NCBI RefSeq assembly: GCF_048060115.1
Contig: NZ_JBHMIM010000030.1
Location: 1 to 64,000, forward strand
Direction of reading: 5' to 3'
From: Micromonospora_E sp048060115
Lineage (GTDB): Bacteria > Actinomycetota > Actinomycetes > Mycobacteriales > Micromonosporaceae
DNA length: 64,000 bases
Position numbers and translations under genes: made by a program. Positions within the stretch are counted from its first letter, which is position 1, and each line of letters opens with the position of its first letter. Of the stretch, positions 15,929 through 24,303 are shown piece after piece. The notes beneath the pieces were generated by a model. That model worked only from the letters and a program-made list of their open reading frames with translations. It was not told the origin of the DNA and searched no databases.

Positions 15929-16678
15929 GTGCTCGTCACACAGATCAAGGCACCTCCCGGACCGTCCCCATGTCAGCTTCCCGGCCACCCACCCACACCG
16001 TCCATCGGTGCGGAGCCCACATCGGAGCTTGCCGCGGCCCCACGCTCCGCGGTGCGAATTCGGCGGATCGCCCTGGTCGGCATCGACGGGGCAGGTAAGA
16101 CCACTCAGGCGCATCTGCTCGCCAAGGGGATGACCGCGGCCGGCCTGCCGGCACGGTACCGGCGCAACGCCGGTGGCCGGCGCTGGCTGGATCGCCTCGC
16201 GGTCCGGCTCGGCCGGCCGGATGCCCGACGGCTGATCGGCCGCAGTGGACTGATGCTCTTCGAGGCCGTGCTGCGGTGGCTGGCGATCGCCCGCGCGAAC
16301 GTAGGCTCGTCCGGCGCGGTCGCCGTGATGGACCGGTACGCCGTCTGCCAGTACGTCAGTCTCCGTACCCACGGGGTCGGCGGCGGCTGGGAGCGGATCG
16401 CCCGCCTCGCCTACCGGGTCTTCCCCCGGCCAGACATCACCTTTCTGCTGTGGCTGCCCCCGGCCGAGGCCCGCCAGCGTATCGAGGCGCGCGGCACCGA
16501 CCGCGAGTCGTTGGAGCATCTGGTCCGCAGCGCCACCGCCTACTGGTCGTTGCCGGAGTCCACGGAGTTTGTCGTGATCGATGCGCGGGGTGACACGGCG
16601 CAGGTGGCCGGGCTGATCCGGCAGCAGTTGACCGTCCGGCTGCCTGCTGGTGCACCGATTACCGGGCCGCCTGCGTGA
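15929..16678 (+). CDS. Thymidylate-kinase-like P-loop protein
   Basis: The protein has a classical P-loop near residue 55 (RIALVGIDGAGKTTQAHLLAKGM), a DRY motif (VMDRYAVCQYVSLRTHG) and the LPPAEARQRIEARGTDRE segment, matching the dTMP kinase fold. It would phosphorylate dTMP or a related nucleoside monophosphate. The N-terminal 50 residues are Pro-rich and unlike canonical Tmk, and the lid differs, so it may be a specialised paralogue. The GTG at 15929 is my best start. The frame is open further upstream without a ribosome site. Confidence 0.8.
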   Translation: MLVTQIKAPPGPSPCQLPGHPPTPSIGAEPTSELAAAPRSAVRIRRIALVGIDGAGKTTQAHLLAKGMTAAGLPARYRRNAGGRRWLDRLAVRLGRPDARRLIGRSGLMLFEAVLRWLAIARANVGSSGAVAVMDRYAVCQYVSLRTHGVGGGWERIARLAYRVFPRPDITFLLWLPPAEARQRIEARGTDRESLEHLVRSATAYWSLPESTEFVVIDARGDTAQVAGLIRQQLTVRLPAGAPITGPPA

Positions 16679-17206
16679 TTTGTCGCCTTCTCGGCGTGCT
16701 GGCTGTTTGCCGGCGGTCTGCGGCGGGAATGTTCCTTCGACGGCCGGGGCCGTCCGGATCGGCCCTGTCCGGCGTCCCTGGGTCGTCCGGTGATGAACCG
16801 TGCACCCTGCCTCGACCGTACTCCCAGTCGTGAACCGAGGTTCGTTGGTCGAGCCGGGTCGGCGGTGACGCCGTGTCGGATCGACAGTGACGAGGATCGC
16901 AGGAGGGACAGTGACGGGAATCGCCGCGGTGCGCCGGGCGTCATGGGTGTCCTGGGTGCCCGCGAAATGTCGTCGCCGCCGGTGGTTCGGCGCGGCCGGC
17001 TGCCCTCGCGCGACGCGGCGACCGAGGGGCCTGGCAGGAAACGCCAATCCTGTTCACAGCGATTACTCAGGCAATCGTGTCAGCTTCGACTCACGAGACG
17101 GAATCCCTGGCGCGTCTCATCTGTTGTGTAGGTGTCGGCGCCGATCGGCGAAGCCCGGCGCAACGGGCCCGTCGGCAGGAGGCAGACGAGACGGGGGGAG
17201 AGGCTG
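16679..17206. other. Long gap upstream of the sigma factor
   Basis: This 528-base stretch shows no convincing coding region. The short open frames are Arg/Pro/Ser-rich and lack ribosome sites. It probably carries the regulatory region and long leader of the downstream sigma gene. GAGACG (17095-17100) and CGTCTC (17113-17118) form a small inverted repeat in a locally AT-richer segment. No riboswitch was recognised. Confidence 0.4.
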
Positions 17207-18208
17207 ATGAAGATGCGGGTCGTAGGTAACAGGGCAAGTGGGGTCAACGAGGGGACCGTGAGCAACGTGGAGAAGCCGATGGCTTTGCGGACCGACGAGG
17301 TTGCCGAGGAGCGGGACCTGGTCGGCGTCTACCTGCATGAAATCTCTCGCACGCCGCTGCTCGACGCGGCCCGGGAAGTCGACCTCTCCAAGGCGATCGA
17401 GGCCGGCCTCTACGCGGAGCACCTGCTGGAGCAGGGGGTGCCGCGCGCCGGTGTCAGCCGTGAGGAGTTGGAGCGGCTGGTCGCCGAGGGCGAGCGGGCC
17501 AAGGACCTGTTCATCCGGGCCAACCTGCGGCTGGTGGTGTCGATCGCGCGCCGTTACGTCCGCTCCGGCATGCCGATGCTGGATCTGATCCAGGAGGGCA
17601 ACACCGGCCTGGTGCGAGCGGTGGAGAAGTTCGACTACGAGCGCGGCTTCAAGTTCTCCACCTATGCGACCTGGTGGATCCGTCAGGCAATCAGCCGGGC
17701 CATCGCTCAGCAGGAGCGGACCGTCCGGCTGCCGGTGCACCTCGTCGAGGACGTCAACCGGATGCGGAACACCGCCCGGCAGTTGACCCGTGAGCTCGGC
17801 TCGGATCCTGAGCCGGAGCAGATCGCCGCGTCCCTCGGAGTGCCGGTGGAACGGGTCCACGAGCTGGTGCGCTGGTCGCAGGACACGGTGTCGCTCGACA
17901 CCCCGGTCGGCGACGACGGTGACACCAAGCTCGGTGACCTGGTGGCCGACAGCGACGCGCCGTCGCCGGAGGACATCGTGCTCACCGGGCTCGAGCGCCA
18001 GCGGATCGAGGGTCTGCTGAACCACCTCGACGACCGGTCGGCCGGCATCATGCGGGCCCGCTACGGTCTGGAGGATGGCCGGGAGCACTCGTTGACCGAG
18101 GTCGCCTCTCGGTTCTCGCTGTCCCGCGAGCGGATTCGGCAACTGGAGATCCAGGCACTGGGTCGGCTCCGGGAACTGGCCCGCGCAGAGGGTCTGCAGG
18201 CGGCCTGA
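17207..18208 (+). CDS. Sigma-70 family RNA polymerase sigma factor (group 2, SigB/HrdB-like)
   Basis: The 333-residue sigma factor has regions 1.2 to 4.2 but no long region 1.1. Visible motifs are DLFIRANLRLVVSIARRY, GMPMLDLIQEGNTGLVRAVEKFDYERGF (2.1-2.3), FSTYATWWIRQAI (2.4), then SLTEVASRFSLSRERIRQLE (4.2 HTH). This is a primary-like group-2 factor of the type actinomycetes use alongside HrdB for stationary phase or stress. GGGAGAGG lies 3-4 nt before the ATG at 17207, which decides the start over the upstream GTG frame. Confidence 0.93.
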   Translation: MKMRVVGNRASGVNEGTVSNVEKPMALRTDEVAEERDLVGVYLHEISRTPLLDAAREVDLSKAIEAGLYAEHLLEQGVPRAGVSREELERLVAEGERAKDLFIRANLRLVVSIARRYVRSGMPMLDLIQEGNTGLVRAVEKFDYERGFKFSTYATWWIRQAISRAIAQQERTVRLPVHLVEDVNRMRNTARQLTRELGSDPEPEQIAASLGVPVERVHELVRWSQDTVSLDTPVGDDGDTKLGDLVADSDAPSPEDIVLTGLERQRIEGLLNHLDDRSAGIMRARYGLEDGREHSLTEVASRFSLSRERIRQLEIQALGRLRELARAEGLQAA

Positions 18209-18238
18209 CCCTCTCCCACCCCGCGACGTCTCTGATCA

Positions 18239-18279
18239 CGAAGTGGCCCGGCATCCGTAACGGATGCCGGGCCACTTCG
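18239..18279. terminator. Bidirectional terminator
   Basis: Two perfect 19-bp arms (CGAAGTGGCCCGGCATCCG and complement) surround a 3-nt TAA loop. It lies midway between the convergent sigma-factor and NlpC/P60 genes. Confidence 0.9.
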
Positions 18280-18301
18280 TCGGCGTCGGTGCTCCGGGAG
18301 A

Positions 18302-19261
18302 TCAGGTCACCCGGCCGAAGCCGTACGGTGCCATCATGTCCACGCTGGCCAGCTCGACAGGACGGCCGAAGGTCGGAGCGTGGATCACCTGGCCGTTGCC
18401 GACGTAGAGCGCGATGTGGGCAAGGCCGTTGTAGAACACCAGGTCACCTGGCTGCAGAGCGCCCCGGTTGATCTTCGCCACCCGGTCCCACTGCATTGCG
18501 GCGTTGTGCGGCAGGCTCTTGCCGGCGGCCCGCCAGGCGGCGAGCGTCAGGCCCGAGCAGTCGTAGCCGTTCGGTCCGCTGGAACCCCACACGTACGGTT
18601 TGCCGATCGCACCGTAGGCGAACTCGACGGCGGTGCCGGCGGCGCCGGCGACCGATGGGATCGGCCCGGAGTAGGACGAACCGGCCTGGCTGGCCGCCCC
18701 GTACGCCTCCTCCCGCTTCTCCATCAGCTCGTCGATTTCCGCTTCGATCTTCTTCTTGCGGTCGGCGAGCTCCTTGACCTGGGCATCCTGCTTGGCCAGC
18801 GCGGCCTGCAGCTTCTCCTGCTCAGCCAGGTAGGTCACCTGGGTGTCGGTAAAGCTGCTGAGCCGCTGCTGACGATCCCTCGCCAGATGGTCCAGGGTGC
18901 CGAGGCGGTGGACGAAGGTGTCGGAGGTGCCGTCGAGCAGTGCGCTGGCGGTGCTCAACCCACCGGTCTTGTACGCGGTGATCGCGATCTGCCCGACCTC
19001 GATCTCCGCCTGGGCGAGTTCCTTCTGGAGCGGACCGAGCTTGGTGTCGATCTCCTCGGCCGCGGCGCGGGTCGCCTTGGCTTCCTCGTTGAGTCGGTTG
19101 TACGACTCGACGACTTTCGCCAACTCTTCGGATTCCTTGTTGATCTGCTGCGTCAGTTCGCTGACCGAGGGCTGGGCCGAGACGGCGCTCGCCGGTACCG
19201 CCAAGCCGACGGCTACGCCGGCCAGCACGAGGGTGCGCAGCAGAATCCGCGCTGATGACAA
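18302..19261 (-). CDS. Secreted NlpC/P60 peptidoglycan hydrolase (RipA/Cwl type)
   Basis: The 319-residue protein has a signal peptide (cleavage near ASAVSA, residues 25-29), a long coiled coil (about 35-195) and a C-terminal NlpC/P60 domain. The catalytic triad is Cys235 in YDCSGLT, His282 in AHIALY and His294 in VIHAP. It would cleave D-Glu-diaminopimelate bonds in peptidoglycan stem peptides. The coiled coil probably mediates autoinhibition or docking to an FtsEX-like partner, as in RipC. The start is TTG at 19261. A c-di-AMP riboswitch precedes it, so expression should respond to this nucleotide. Confidence 0.94.
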   Translation of the reverse strand: MSSARILLRTLVLAGVAVGLAVPASAVSAQPSVSELTQQINKESEELAKVVESYNRLNEEAKATRAAAEEIDTKLGPLQKELAQAEIEVGQIAITAYKTGGLSTASALLDGTSDTFVHRLGTLDHLARDRQQRLSSFTDTQVTYLAEQEKLQAALAKQDAQVKELADRKKKIEAEIDELMEKREEAYGAASQAGSSYSGPIPSVAGAAGTAVEFAYGAIGKPYVWGSSGPNGYDCSGLTLAAWRAAGKSLPHNAAMQWDRVAKINRGALQPGDLVFYNGLAHIALYVGNGQVIHAPTFGRPVELASVDMMAPYGFGRVT

Positions 19262-19283
19262 GAAAACAGGACCCTTCTTCCAT

Positions 19284-19418
19284 CGCCGCCTACCGGGTTA
19301 GCTGACGGATTCGGGCGGGAAGGAGTCGCCCTACCGCGCTGAGCGCGGATTCACCCCGGAACGCTGTTCGGTGGGTCCCCGGGTCACCAACTGTCGATTA
19401 CCGAAAGGTTACTCGGCG
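19284..19418 (-). promoter_or_regulatory. c-di-AMP riboswitch (ydaO-yuaA leader)
   Basis: On the minus strand the leader reads, in order, GGGGACCCACCGAACAGCG, GGGGTGAATCCGCG, GGTAGGGCGACTCC, CCCGCCCGAATCCGTCAGC and TAACCCGGTAGGCGGCG. These are the conserved blocks of the ydaO-yuaA c-di-AMP riboswitch, in the right order and spacing, closed by CGCC/GGCG pairing. It ends 22 bases before the TTG start of the NlpC/P60 gene. In actinobacteria this class is known upstream of rpf and NlpC/P60 cell-wall hydrolase genes and turns expression off when c-di-AMP is high. Confidence 0.95.
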
Positions 19419-19884
19419 TGATCTCCGGGTGGTGATTCGGCGGCGCTGGACCAGCGTCACCACGGTCGGTGACTGGCGACCGGACCAGTAGGTCTAACTT
19501 AGCTGTCGCGGTTATCTCCGGAAAGTGGTGTGATCGTGATTCTGGCATTGCCCAAGGTGATATTTATCAATAGTTACTGAGGGTAGGTGATTGTGGCTCT
19601 ATGGTGATTGGGACGGGGCGATTCGGTCGGCCGGCTGGTCGCCCGGTGGCGGCAGGGTTGGGTCCGGGGTGTCCTGGGTGATGCGCGGCTTTAGTCGCAA
19701 TGCGCAGTTGTCGGCGGGCATCCACTGGGATAAATAAGAACATATGCCGCTTATTGCCATCCAGGATGCTCCCTGCCGTACGTCGATCTGCTAGGTGGCA
19801 GATTGCGCACCTTCCATCGAGTAGCTCGCTGTTTGCACAATGGACGCGCAAGGTCAGCGCCGCGCGAGCCCTTCGGAGGCAGCC
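19419..19884. other. Divergent intergenic region with AT-rich segment
   Basis: This 466-base gap separates the riboswitch-led hydrolase gene from the DUF6232 gene. It is noticeably richer in A+T between 19490 and 19760, which suits promoters. GGTGAT(T/A) recurs at 19431, 19556, 19586 and 19603, with CGTGATT at 19535. No credible protein gene or known RNA is seen. Confidence 0.4.
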
Positions 19885-20556
19885 ATGCGTGCAACTCGCC
19901 AGACCCCACCCCTACGCGGATCCCCGACCACCCGTCCGGACCAGCATCGCGGCGCGCGCAGCGCCGACCAGCCCTTGATCCCCAGGGCCCGCAACAGCCG
20001 CTTCCTGAGGCAGTCCCCGCCTACCGACGGTGTCGAGGTCGATCCGCGCGGTCGGGGCGGCCGCTACCCGGGGCCCGCCTTCTACCGGCAGCCCGGCATC
20101 TGTGTAACGCCCGAGTGGTTCATCGTCGCCGGCCGCCGATTCGCCATCCGCAGCCTCACCGAGTTGCGGACCGCACGTGGTCCTCGCGACCGGCTCACCG
20201 GTCGTGCCGTCGCCGTGACCGCCGTGGTGCTCGCCGGGATCGCGATGACCATCGGCTTCACCAAGAGCCTGCACGAGGTCAGCGCCGGTGGCTATCTGGC
20301 CCTGCTGGTGGCGGCCTTCATCCCAGTCTGCTGCGCCTGGATCGGCGACCGGCTGCGACCGCGGCCCTTCGAACTCTGGGGTCGTCACGAGGGCCTGATG
20401 GTCATCTTGTTCAGCACCGATGAGGAACGCCAGTACGGGCAGGTGAGCCGGGCGGTGATGCGCGCTCGGGAGATGTGCCGGCTGGCGGGGTTGTCCGACC
20501 CGGTGACCATCGAGCCCTGGGTGCCCGATCAGCGTGGAGCCGTCGGCGGCCCGTGA
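19885..20556 (+). CDS. DUF6232 family membrane protein
   Basis: The 223-residue protein matches the DUF6232 layout: PAFYRQPGICVTPEWFIVAGRRFAIRSLTELRTARG, two hydrophobic helices (AVAVTAVVLAGIAMTIGF and YLALLVAAFIPVCCAWIG), then FELWGRHEGLMVILFSTDEERQYGQVSRAVMRA. An extra disordered, Arg/Pro-rich N-terminus of about 65 residues precedes the domain. GGAGGC lies 4 nt before the ATG at 19885. The family is common in actinobacteria with unknown function. A second member occurs at 49690. Confidence 0.8.
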   Translation: MRATRQTPPLRGSPTTRPDQHRGARSADQPLIPRARNSRFLRQSPPTDGVEVDPRGRGGRYPGPAFYRQPGICVTPEWFIVAGRRFAIRSLTELRTARGPRDRLTGRAVAVTAVVLAGIAMTIGFTKSLHEVSAGGYLALLVAAFIPVCCAWIGDRLRPRPFELWGRHEGLMVILFSTDEERQYGQVSRAVMRAREMCRLAGLSDPVTIEPWVPDQRGAVGGP

Positions 20557-20583
20557 CCGGGACCGCGGGCTGGTCGACGCCGA

Positions 20584-21465
20584 TCAGCCCGCGTCGTGGT
20601 CGTCGAGACTCTCGGCCAGGTGTCGCAGCATCGCGACCGAATCCGCCTGGGACAGCGACTCCGCCCGCAGCCGGTCGAAGACGTGCTGATAGGACCGCAC
20701 CTCACCGCCCCGGTCGATCACCTCCTGGACCAGGGCGCTCTCCACGTACACGACGTCGGCGTCGGCCTGATCCGCGAAGTGCAGGATGACGAACGGGCCG
20801 AGCACCGTGTTGCTGCCGGCGGCGAAGGGCAGCACCCGGACAGTGATGTGCGGCGCGGCGCACATCTGGGCCACGTGCCGCAGTTGCTCCCGCAGGATGC
20901 GTTGCCCGCCGGTCACCCGGCGCAGGGCCGCCTCGTCGAGGATCACCTCGATCTGTGGTGGATCCGCGCCGTAGAGCACCTCGTGTTGGCGGGCCAGCCG
21001 GATCTGTACCCGACCTTCGATCTCCTCGGCCGGCACGTGATGCGGCCCGTCGGCGGGGATCAACGCCCGGGCGTACTCCTCGGTCTGCAGCAGGCCCGGG
21101 AAGCTGATCGGCTGGAAGTACTGTAGTGCCGACGCCTCCGCCTCCAGCCCGATGTACGCCGCGTAGGCGGCCGGCACCCGGTCCTTGTAGCTGCTCCACC
21201 AGGCCCGGCGTCGGGCGGCGCGGGCCAACTCCACCAACTCGTGGACCTGTTGCTGATCGCGTACCCCGTAGAGATCCAGCAGCGCCTTGACATCGTTGGT
21301 GGAGATACTGACCGACCCGGACTCGATCCGGATCAGTTTGGACAGTGACCAGTCCATCTGCTTGGCGACGTAGTCCTGGGTGAGGTCAGCCGTCTCGCGA
21401 GCCCGGCGCAGCGCGGCGCGGAGCCGGCGGCGCCCGATGGTCGGTCCCTGATGTCGGGCAGGCAT
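20584..21465 (-). CDS. XRE-family regulator with DUF5753 domain
   Basis: This 293-residue regulator has an N-terminal HTH (LRRARETADLTQDYVAKQMDWSLSKLIRIESGSVSIS) followed by the DUF5753 domain (FPGLLQTEEYARALI, EVILDEAALRRV, HITVRVLPFAAG). It is divergent from the DUF397 gene at 21762, with about 300 bp between them, instead of forming the usual overlapping pair. Its target is likely that shared region. It is only distantly similar to the regulator at 1659. Confidence 0.93.
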   Translation of the reverse strand: MPARHQGPTIGRRRLRAALRRARETADLTQDYVAKQMDWSLSKLIRIESGSVSISTNDVKALLDLYGVRDQQQVHELVELARAARRRAWWSSYKDRVPAAYAAYIGLEAEASALQYFQPISFPGLLQTEEYARALIPADGPHHVPAEEIEGRVQIRLARQHEVLYGADPPQIEVILDEAALRRVTGGQRILREQLRHVAQMCAAPHITVRVLPFAAGSNTVLGPFVILHFADQADADVVYVESALVQEVIDRGGEVRSYQHVFDRLRAESLSQADSVAMLRHLAESLDDHDAG

Positions 21466-21761
21466 GGGAACGCTCCGGGAAGTGCCTAGCAGAATGCCAC
21501 CTGGCCGGTTGCCATCTCTTGACGCTACACCGAGTCAGACTCGTCTGCTATGGACGGCTGGCCCTTGTTGTGGACCAGCTCGCCGGGGTGCGCGGGTGGG
21601 CCTGCGTCGGGCCGGCCGAGGCGTCGGGCCGTCGGGGGTTCCGGACTCCGGGCGTCATGATCACCACTGTCGGGCGCAAGATCGAAGGCTGATAAAGTCC
21701 GCCCGATTGCCTGCGTGCTCTGATGGCAAATTTACCGATATATCCTTATGAAGGAGTCTGG

Positions 21762-21968
21762 GTGACTGTGATCAGCACTGCCGATCTGGCCTGGCGCAAG
21801 AGCCGTCGTTGCGAGGCGACGACCTGCGTCGAGGTGGCCACGGTCGGTCCGGCGGTCGGCGTGCGCGACTCCACCGACCCCGACGTGCACCTCGAGTTCT
21901 CGGGTGCGGCGTGGACTGCCTTCGTGGCCGGCCTGGACCGGGCCCGGCCCGGCCGCCCGGCCGAATGA
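21762..21968 (+). CDS. DUF397 domain protein
   Basis: The 68-residue DUF397 protein (LAWRKSRRCEATTCVEVATVG, VRDSTDP, LEFSGAAWTAFVAGL) is placed at the GTG at 21762, because AAGGAG lies exactly 5 nt upstream. Frames opening earlier would add residues that do not match the family. It is divergent from the XRE/DUF5753 gene, which is unusual for this partner pair. Function is unknown. Confidence 0.88.
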   Translation: MTVISTADLAWRKSRRCEATTCVEVATVGPAVGVRDSTDPDVHLEFSGAAWTAFVAGLDRARPGRPAE

Positions 21969-22015
21969 TCACTCGTGTCGGGTCGGCTCCGGCGACGGAT
22001 CCGGCCCGACACGGC

Positions 22016-22408
22016 TCACGGCCCGACCCCGGCCCCATCACGTGGCTCGACGCTCGCGGGCCGCACCGCATCGCCTGCCGGCACCGCGACTCGGCCCGAC
22101 GCCTGCTCGTCGATCGCCTCCCGCGCCCAGCGGGTCACCACCCGCTCCGCCCAGAACGACACGAACGGCACCGTGCCGGCGAGCATGATCTTCAGAATCC
22201 GGCCGAGTGGCCAACCCGCACGGCGGGCGAGATCGAACGCGGCCACCAGATAGACCATGTACAGAAAGCCGTGCCCGGGGCCGATGGTCTCCACCACGAC
22301 GGCCTCGTCGAACAGGTACTTCATCGGCATCCCGACGACCACCAGCAGGATCAGCACCACACCGACCACGTACGCGATCAGCCGGTATCGGGTTAGTGCG
22401 CCAGACAC
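22016..22408 (-). CDS. DUF3817 membrane protein
   Basis: The 130-residue protein carries the DUF3817 domain with three predicted helices and the signature YLFDEAVVVETIGPGHGFLYMVYLVAAFDLARRAGWPLGRI, then PFVSFWAERVV. The function of the family is unknown. I choose the GTG at 22408, preceded by AAAGGAAA, because the domain begins there. A variable hydrophilic tail of about 30 residues follows. It lies 54 bp downstream of a two-helix membrane protein on the same strand. Confidence 0.88.
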   Translation of the reverse strand: MSGALTRYRLIAYVVGVVLILLVVVGMPMKYLFDEAVVVETIGPGHGFLYMVYLVAAFDLARRAGWPLGRILKIMLAGTVPFVSFWAERVVTRWAREAIDEQASGRVAVPAGDAVRPASVEPRDGAGVGP

Positions 22409-22462
22409 TGCGTTTCCTTTCTCGTCGGGCTCGCGCCCGCTCGTCACCCGTGCCCCGGTCGG

Positions 22463-22924
22463 TCAGCCGGGGTAGTCGCCGGCCCGGGCATGCGGATTGG
22501 CGTTGAGCCAGGCCAGGTAGTGGTTGTACGCGGCCAACTCTGGATCGTCCGGCTGGGTGGCGGGCGTACGGGCAACCGATCGGACCCGGACCGGCCGACC
22601 GATCCGCACCGCGCCGGCCAGACCCGCGGCGGACTCCGCCGGCACATCGGCCGCCGGTGGCACATCAGCCGCCGCCGGTACATCGGCCGCCGGTGGTCCG
22701 GGATCAGCCGGTACGGCCTGACGCAGCGCTTGGCGCATCTCCCGGATCCAGATGAAAACCACGAAAGCCGCGAAAACCGGCCATTCGACCGCGTACGCCC
22801 AGCTCAGGGTGTTGCCGGCGGCGGCCCGGCTGATCTGCCACCAGCCAAGGGTGAGGAAACCGGCGACCAGCGCCACCGCCGCGAGGTGGCGCAGTACCCA
22901 CCTGGGGGTCGACAGCTGCCGCAT
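22463..22924 (-). CDS. Conserved two-helix membrane protein
   Basis: The 153-residue protein has helices at about residues 10-30 (LRHLAAVALVAGFLTLGWWQ) and 43-61 (YAVEWPVFAAFVVFIWI). A Pro/Ala repeat-rich linker follows (variants of ADVPPAADVPA), then a conserved-looking end YNHYLAWLNANPHARAGDYP. The start ATG at 22924 lies at the first helix. Similar proteins occur beside DUF3817 genes in actinobacteria, which suggests a joint role (inference). I know no function. Confidence 0.75.
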   Translation of the reverse strand: MRQLSTPRWVLRHLAAVALVAGFLTLGWWQISRAAAGNTLSWAYAVEWPVFAAFVVFIWIREMRQALRQAVPADPGPPAADVPAAADVPPAADVPAESAAGLAGAVRIGRPVRVRSVARTPATQPDDPELAAYNHYLAWLNANPHARAGDYPG

Positions 22925-23028
22925 GCCCGAAAGCGTACCGGCCGGTGGATCGGCACCTCCGACGAGCCGTCGTAGTCGTGGTCGGCCGGCGGGCAGCGCC
23001 GTACGGCAGACCAGCGGATCCTGCGGGC

Positions 23029-23059
23029 TTGCGGTTGACGTGGCGTCAACTTCTACCGT
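23029..23059 (+). promoter_or_regulatory. MerR-type promoter with 19-bp spacer and dyad
   Basis: TTGCGG (23029-23034) and TACCGT (23054-23059) are separated by 19 bp. The spacer contains the perfect dyad GTTGACG-TGG-CGTCAAC (23034-23050). An over-long spacer with a central operator is the hallmark of MerR-activated promoters. Transcription would start at about the ATG at 23067, so the mRNA would be leaderless and the gene autoregulated. Confidence 0.7.
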
Positions 23060-23066
23060 GGTTCCC

Positions 23067-23825
23067 ATGAGCTGGTCGACCGCAGAGATCGTCCGGATGT
23101 CGGGCGTGACCTCCCGAACCCTGCGGCACTACGACGCGGTCGGACTGCTCCGTCCGGCCCGTACCGCCCCCGGCGGGCAACGCTTCTACGGCCGGGCGGA
23201 ACTGCTCCGGCTGCAACGGATCCTGTTGCTGCGGGAACTCGGTCTCGGGCTGGCGGCGATCGGTCAGATCGTCAACGACGGTCGGGACCCGGTCGAGCAG
23301 CTGCGCCGGCACCATCGGCGACTGCTGGCCGAACGCGACCGGCTCGACCGGCTGGCCACGACGGTGGCCGGCACGATCAGTGAACTGGAGGGAGGTGAAG
23401 AAATGTCCGAAGAGCAGATTTTCGCCGGGTTCGATCCCCGGCGGCAGGCACGGTACGAGGCCGAACTCGTCGAGCAGTACGGCGACTGCGCGGGCAAGCA
23501 CATCGCGCAGAGCAAGCAGCGGACGGCCGGCCTGACGCCGGTCGACGGTGACCGGATCCAACGGCAGTGGCGGGAACTCCTGACCTCGCTCGCGGAGCTG
23601 CTGTCCGCCGGTGCTGCGGTCGACGACCCCGCGGTGCAGGAGACGATCGCGGGTCACCGCCGGTGGCTGGAGCAGTTCTGGACTCCGCAGCGGGAGTCCT
23701 ACACCGGGCTCGGTGAGCTGTACGCCGCCAACCCGGAGTTCCGTCAGCAACTCGACGCCGTGCATCCGGCGTTGGCGGAGTTCCTGCGCGACGCGATGGC
23801 GCACTACGCCCGGATCAGCCTCTGA
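23067..23825 (+). CDS. MerR-family regulator with TipAS ligand domain
   Basis: The 252-residue protein combines a MerR HTH (STAEIVRMSGVTSRTLRHYDAVGLLRPAR, residues 3-31) and a coiled-coil dimer helix with a C-terminal TipAS domain (EEQIFAGFDPRRQARYEAELVEQYGD onward, four-helix globin-like). TipA of Streptomyces lividans binds thiopeptide antibiotics. SkgA is another relative. The Met at about residue 112 follows GGAGG, so a separate short TipAS-only product could arise, as in tipA. No Cys equivalent to the thiostrepton-reactive residue was mapped with certainty. Confidence 0.92.
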   Translation: MSWSTAEIVRMSGVTSRTLRHYDAVGLLRPARTAPGGQRFYGRAELLRLQRILLLRELGLGLAAIGQIVNDGRDPVEQLRRHHRRLLAERDRLDRLATTVAGTISELEGGEEMSEEQIFAGFDPRRQARYEAELVEQYGDCAGKHIAQSKQRTAGLTPVDGDRIQRQWRELLTSLAELLSAGAAVDDPAVQETIAGHRRWLEQFWTPQRESYTGLGELYAANPEFRQQLDAVHPALAEFLRDAMAHYARISL

Positions 23826-23928
23826 CCCCGGGCCGGCCACCGGTCCGGCCCGGACCGGACAAGTTTGACCCGCTGCCGCAGGGGAATCCCACCGAGGTGA
23901 TGCCTCGTCGACTCCCCGGAGGCCGGAG

Positions 23929-24297
23929 ATGACTGACTCAGCACGGTACGGAAACTACACGCCGGCGGCTGCCGGCACCCCGTACGAGCCCCGGCCCGGC
24001 TGGCCGACATCCGACGAGCGGATGGTCGGTTGGGACGGTGACCAGGCAGACGACGGGTTGCCGGCAGCCGATGACGGGAGCGGCGTCGGGCCGGGAATCG
24101 ACGCCGTCGAGCTGACCGACGACGACCTGCTCCGCGAGTTGGGCAGCCTGCACCGGACCCGGCTGGACACACTGCGGCACGGCGCCGACGCGGCCCTGGC
24201 CAACCATCTGCGGCGCACCGCCGATCTGGAGACCGAGTACCTCACCCGGCACCCGGGTCGGGAGGTCGACCAGGCCCGACTGCGCGACGGGCGGTGA
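23929..24297 (+). CDS. DUF6158 family protein
   Basis: The 122-residue soluble protein has a variable, probably disordered first half and a conserved second half, ELTDDDLLRELGSLHRTRLDTLRHGADAALANHLRRTADLETEYLTRHPGR, which matches the actinobacterial DUF6158 family. Function is unknown. CCGGAGG lies 6-12 nt upstream of the ATG. It begins a short run of small genes ending at 25266. Confidence 0.75.
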   Translation: MTDSARYGNYTPAAAGTPYEPRPGWPTSDERMVGWDGDQADDGLPAADDGSGVGPGIDAVELTDDDLLRELGSLHRTRLDTLRHGADAALANHLRRTADLETEYLTRHPGREVDQARLRDGR

Positions 24298-24303
24298 CGG
24301 GGC

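Noticed and set aside
16790..17131. Small plus-strand frame upstream of the sigma factor
   Set aside because: No ribosome site, Arg/Ser-rich composition, no helix or domain pattern.
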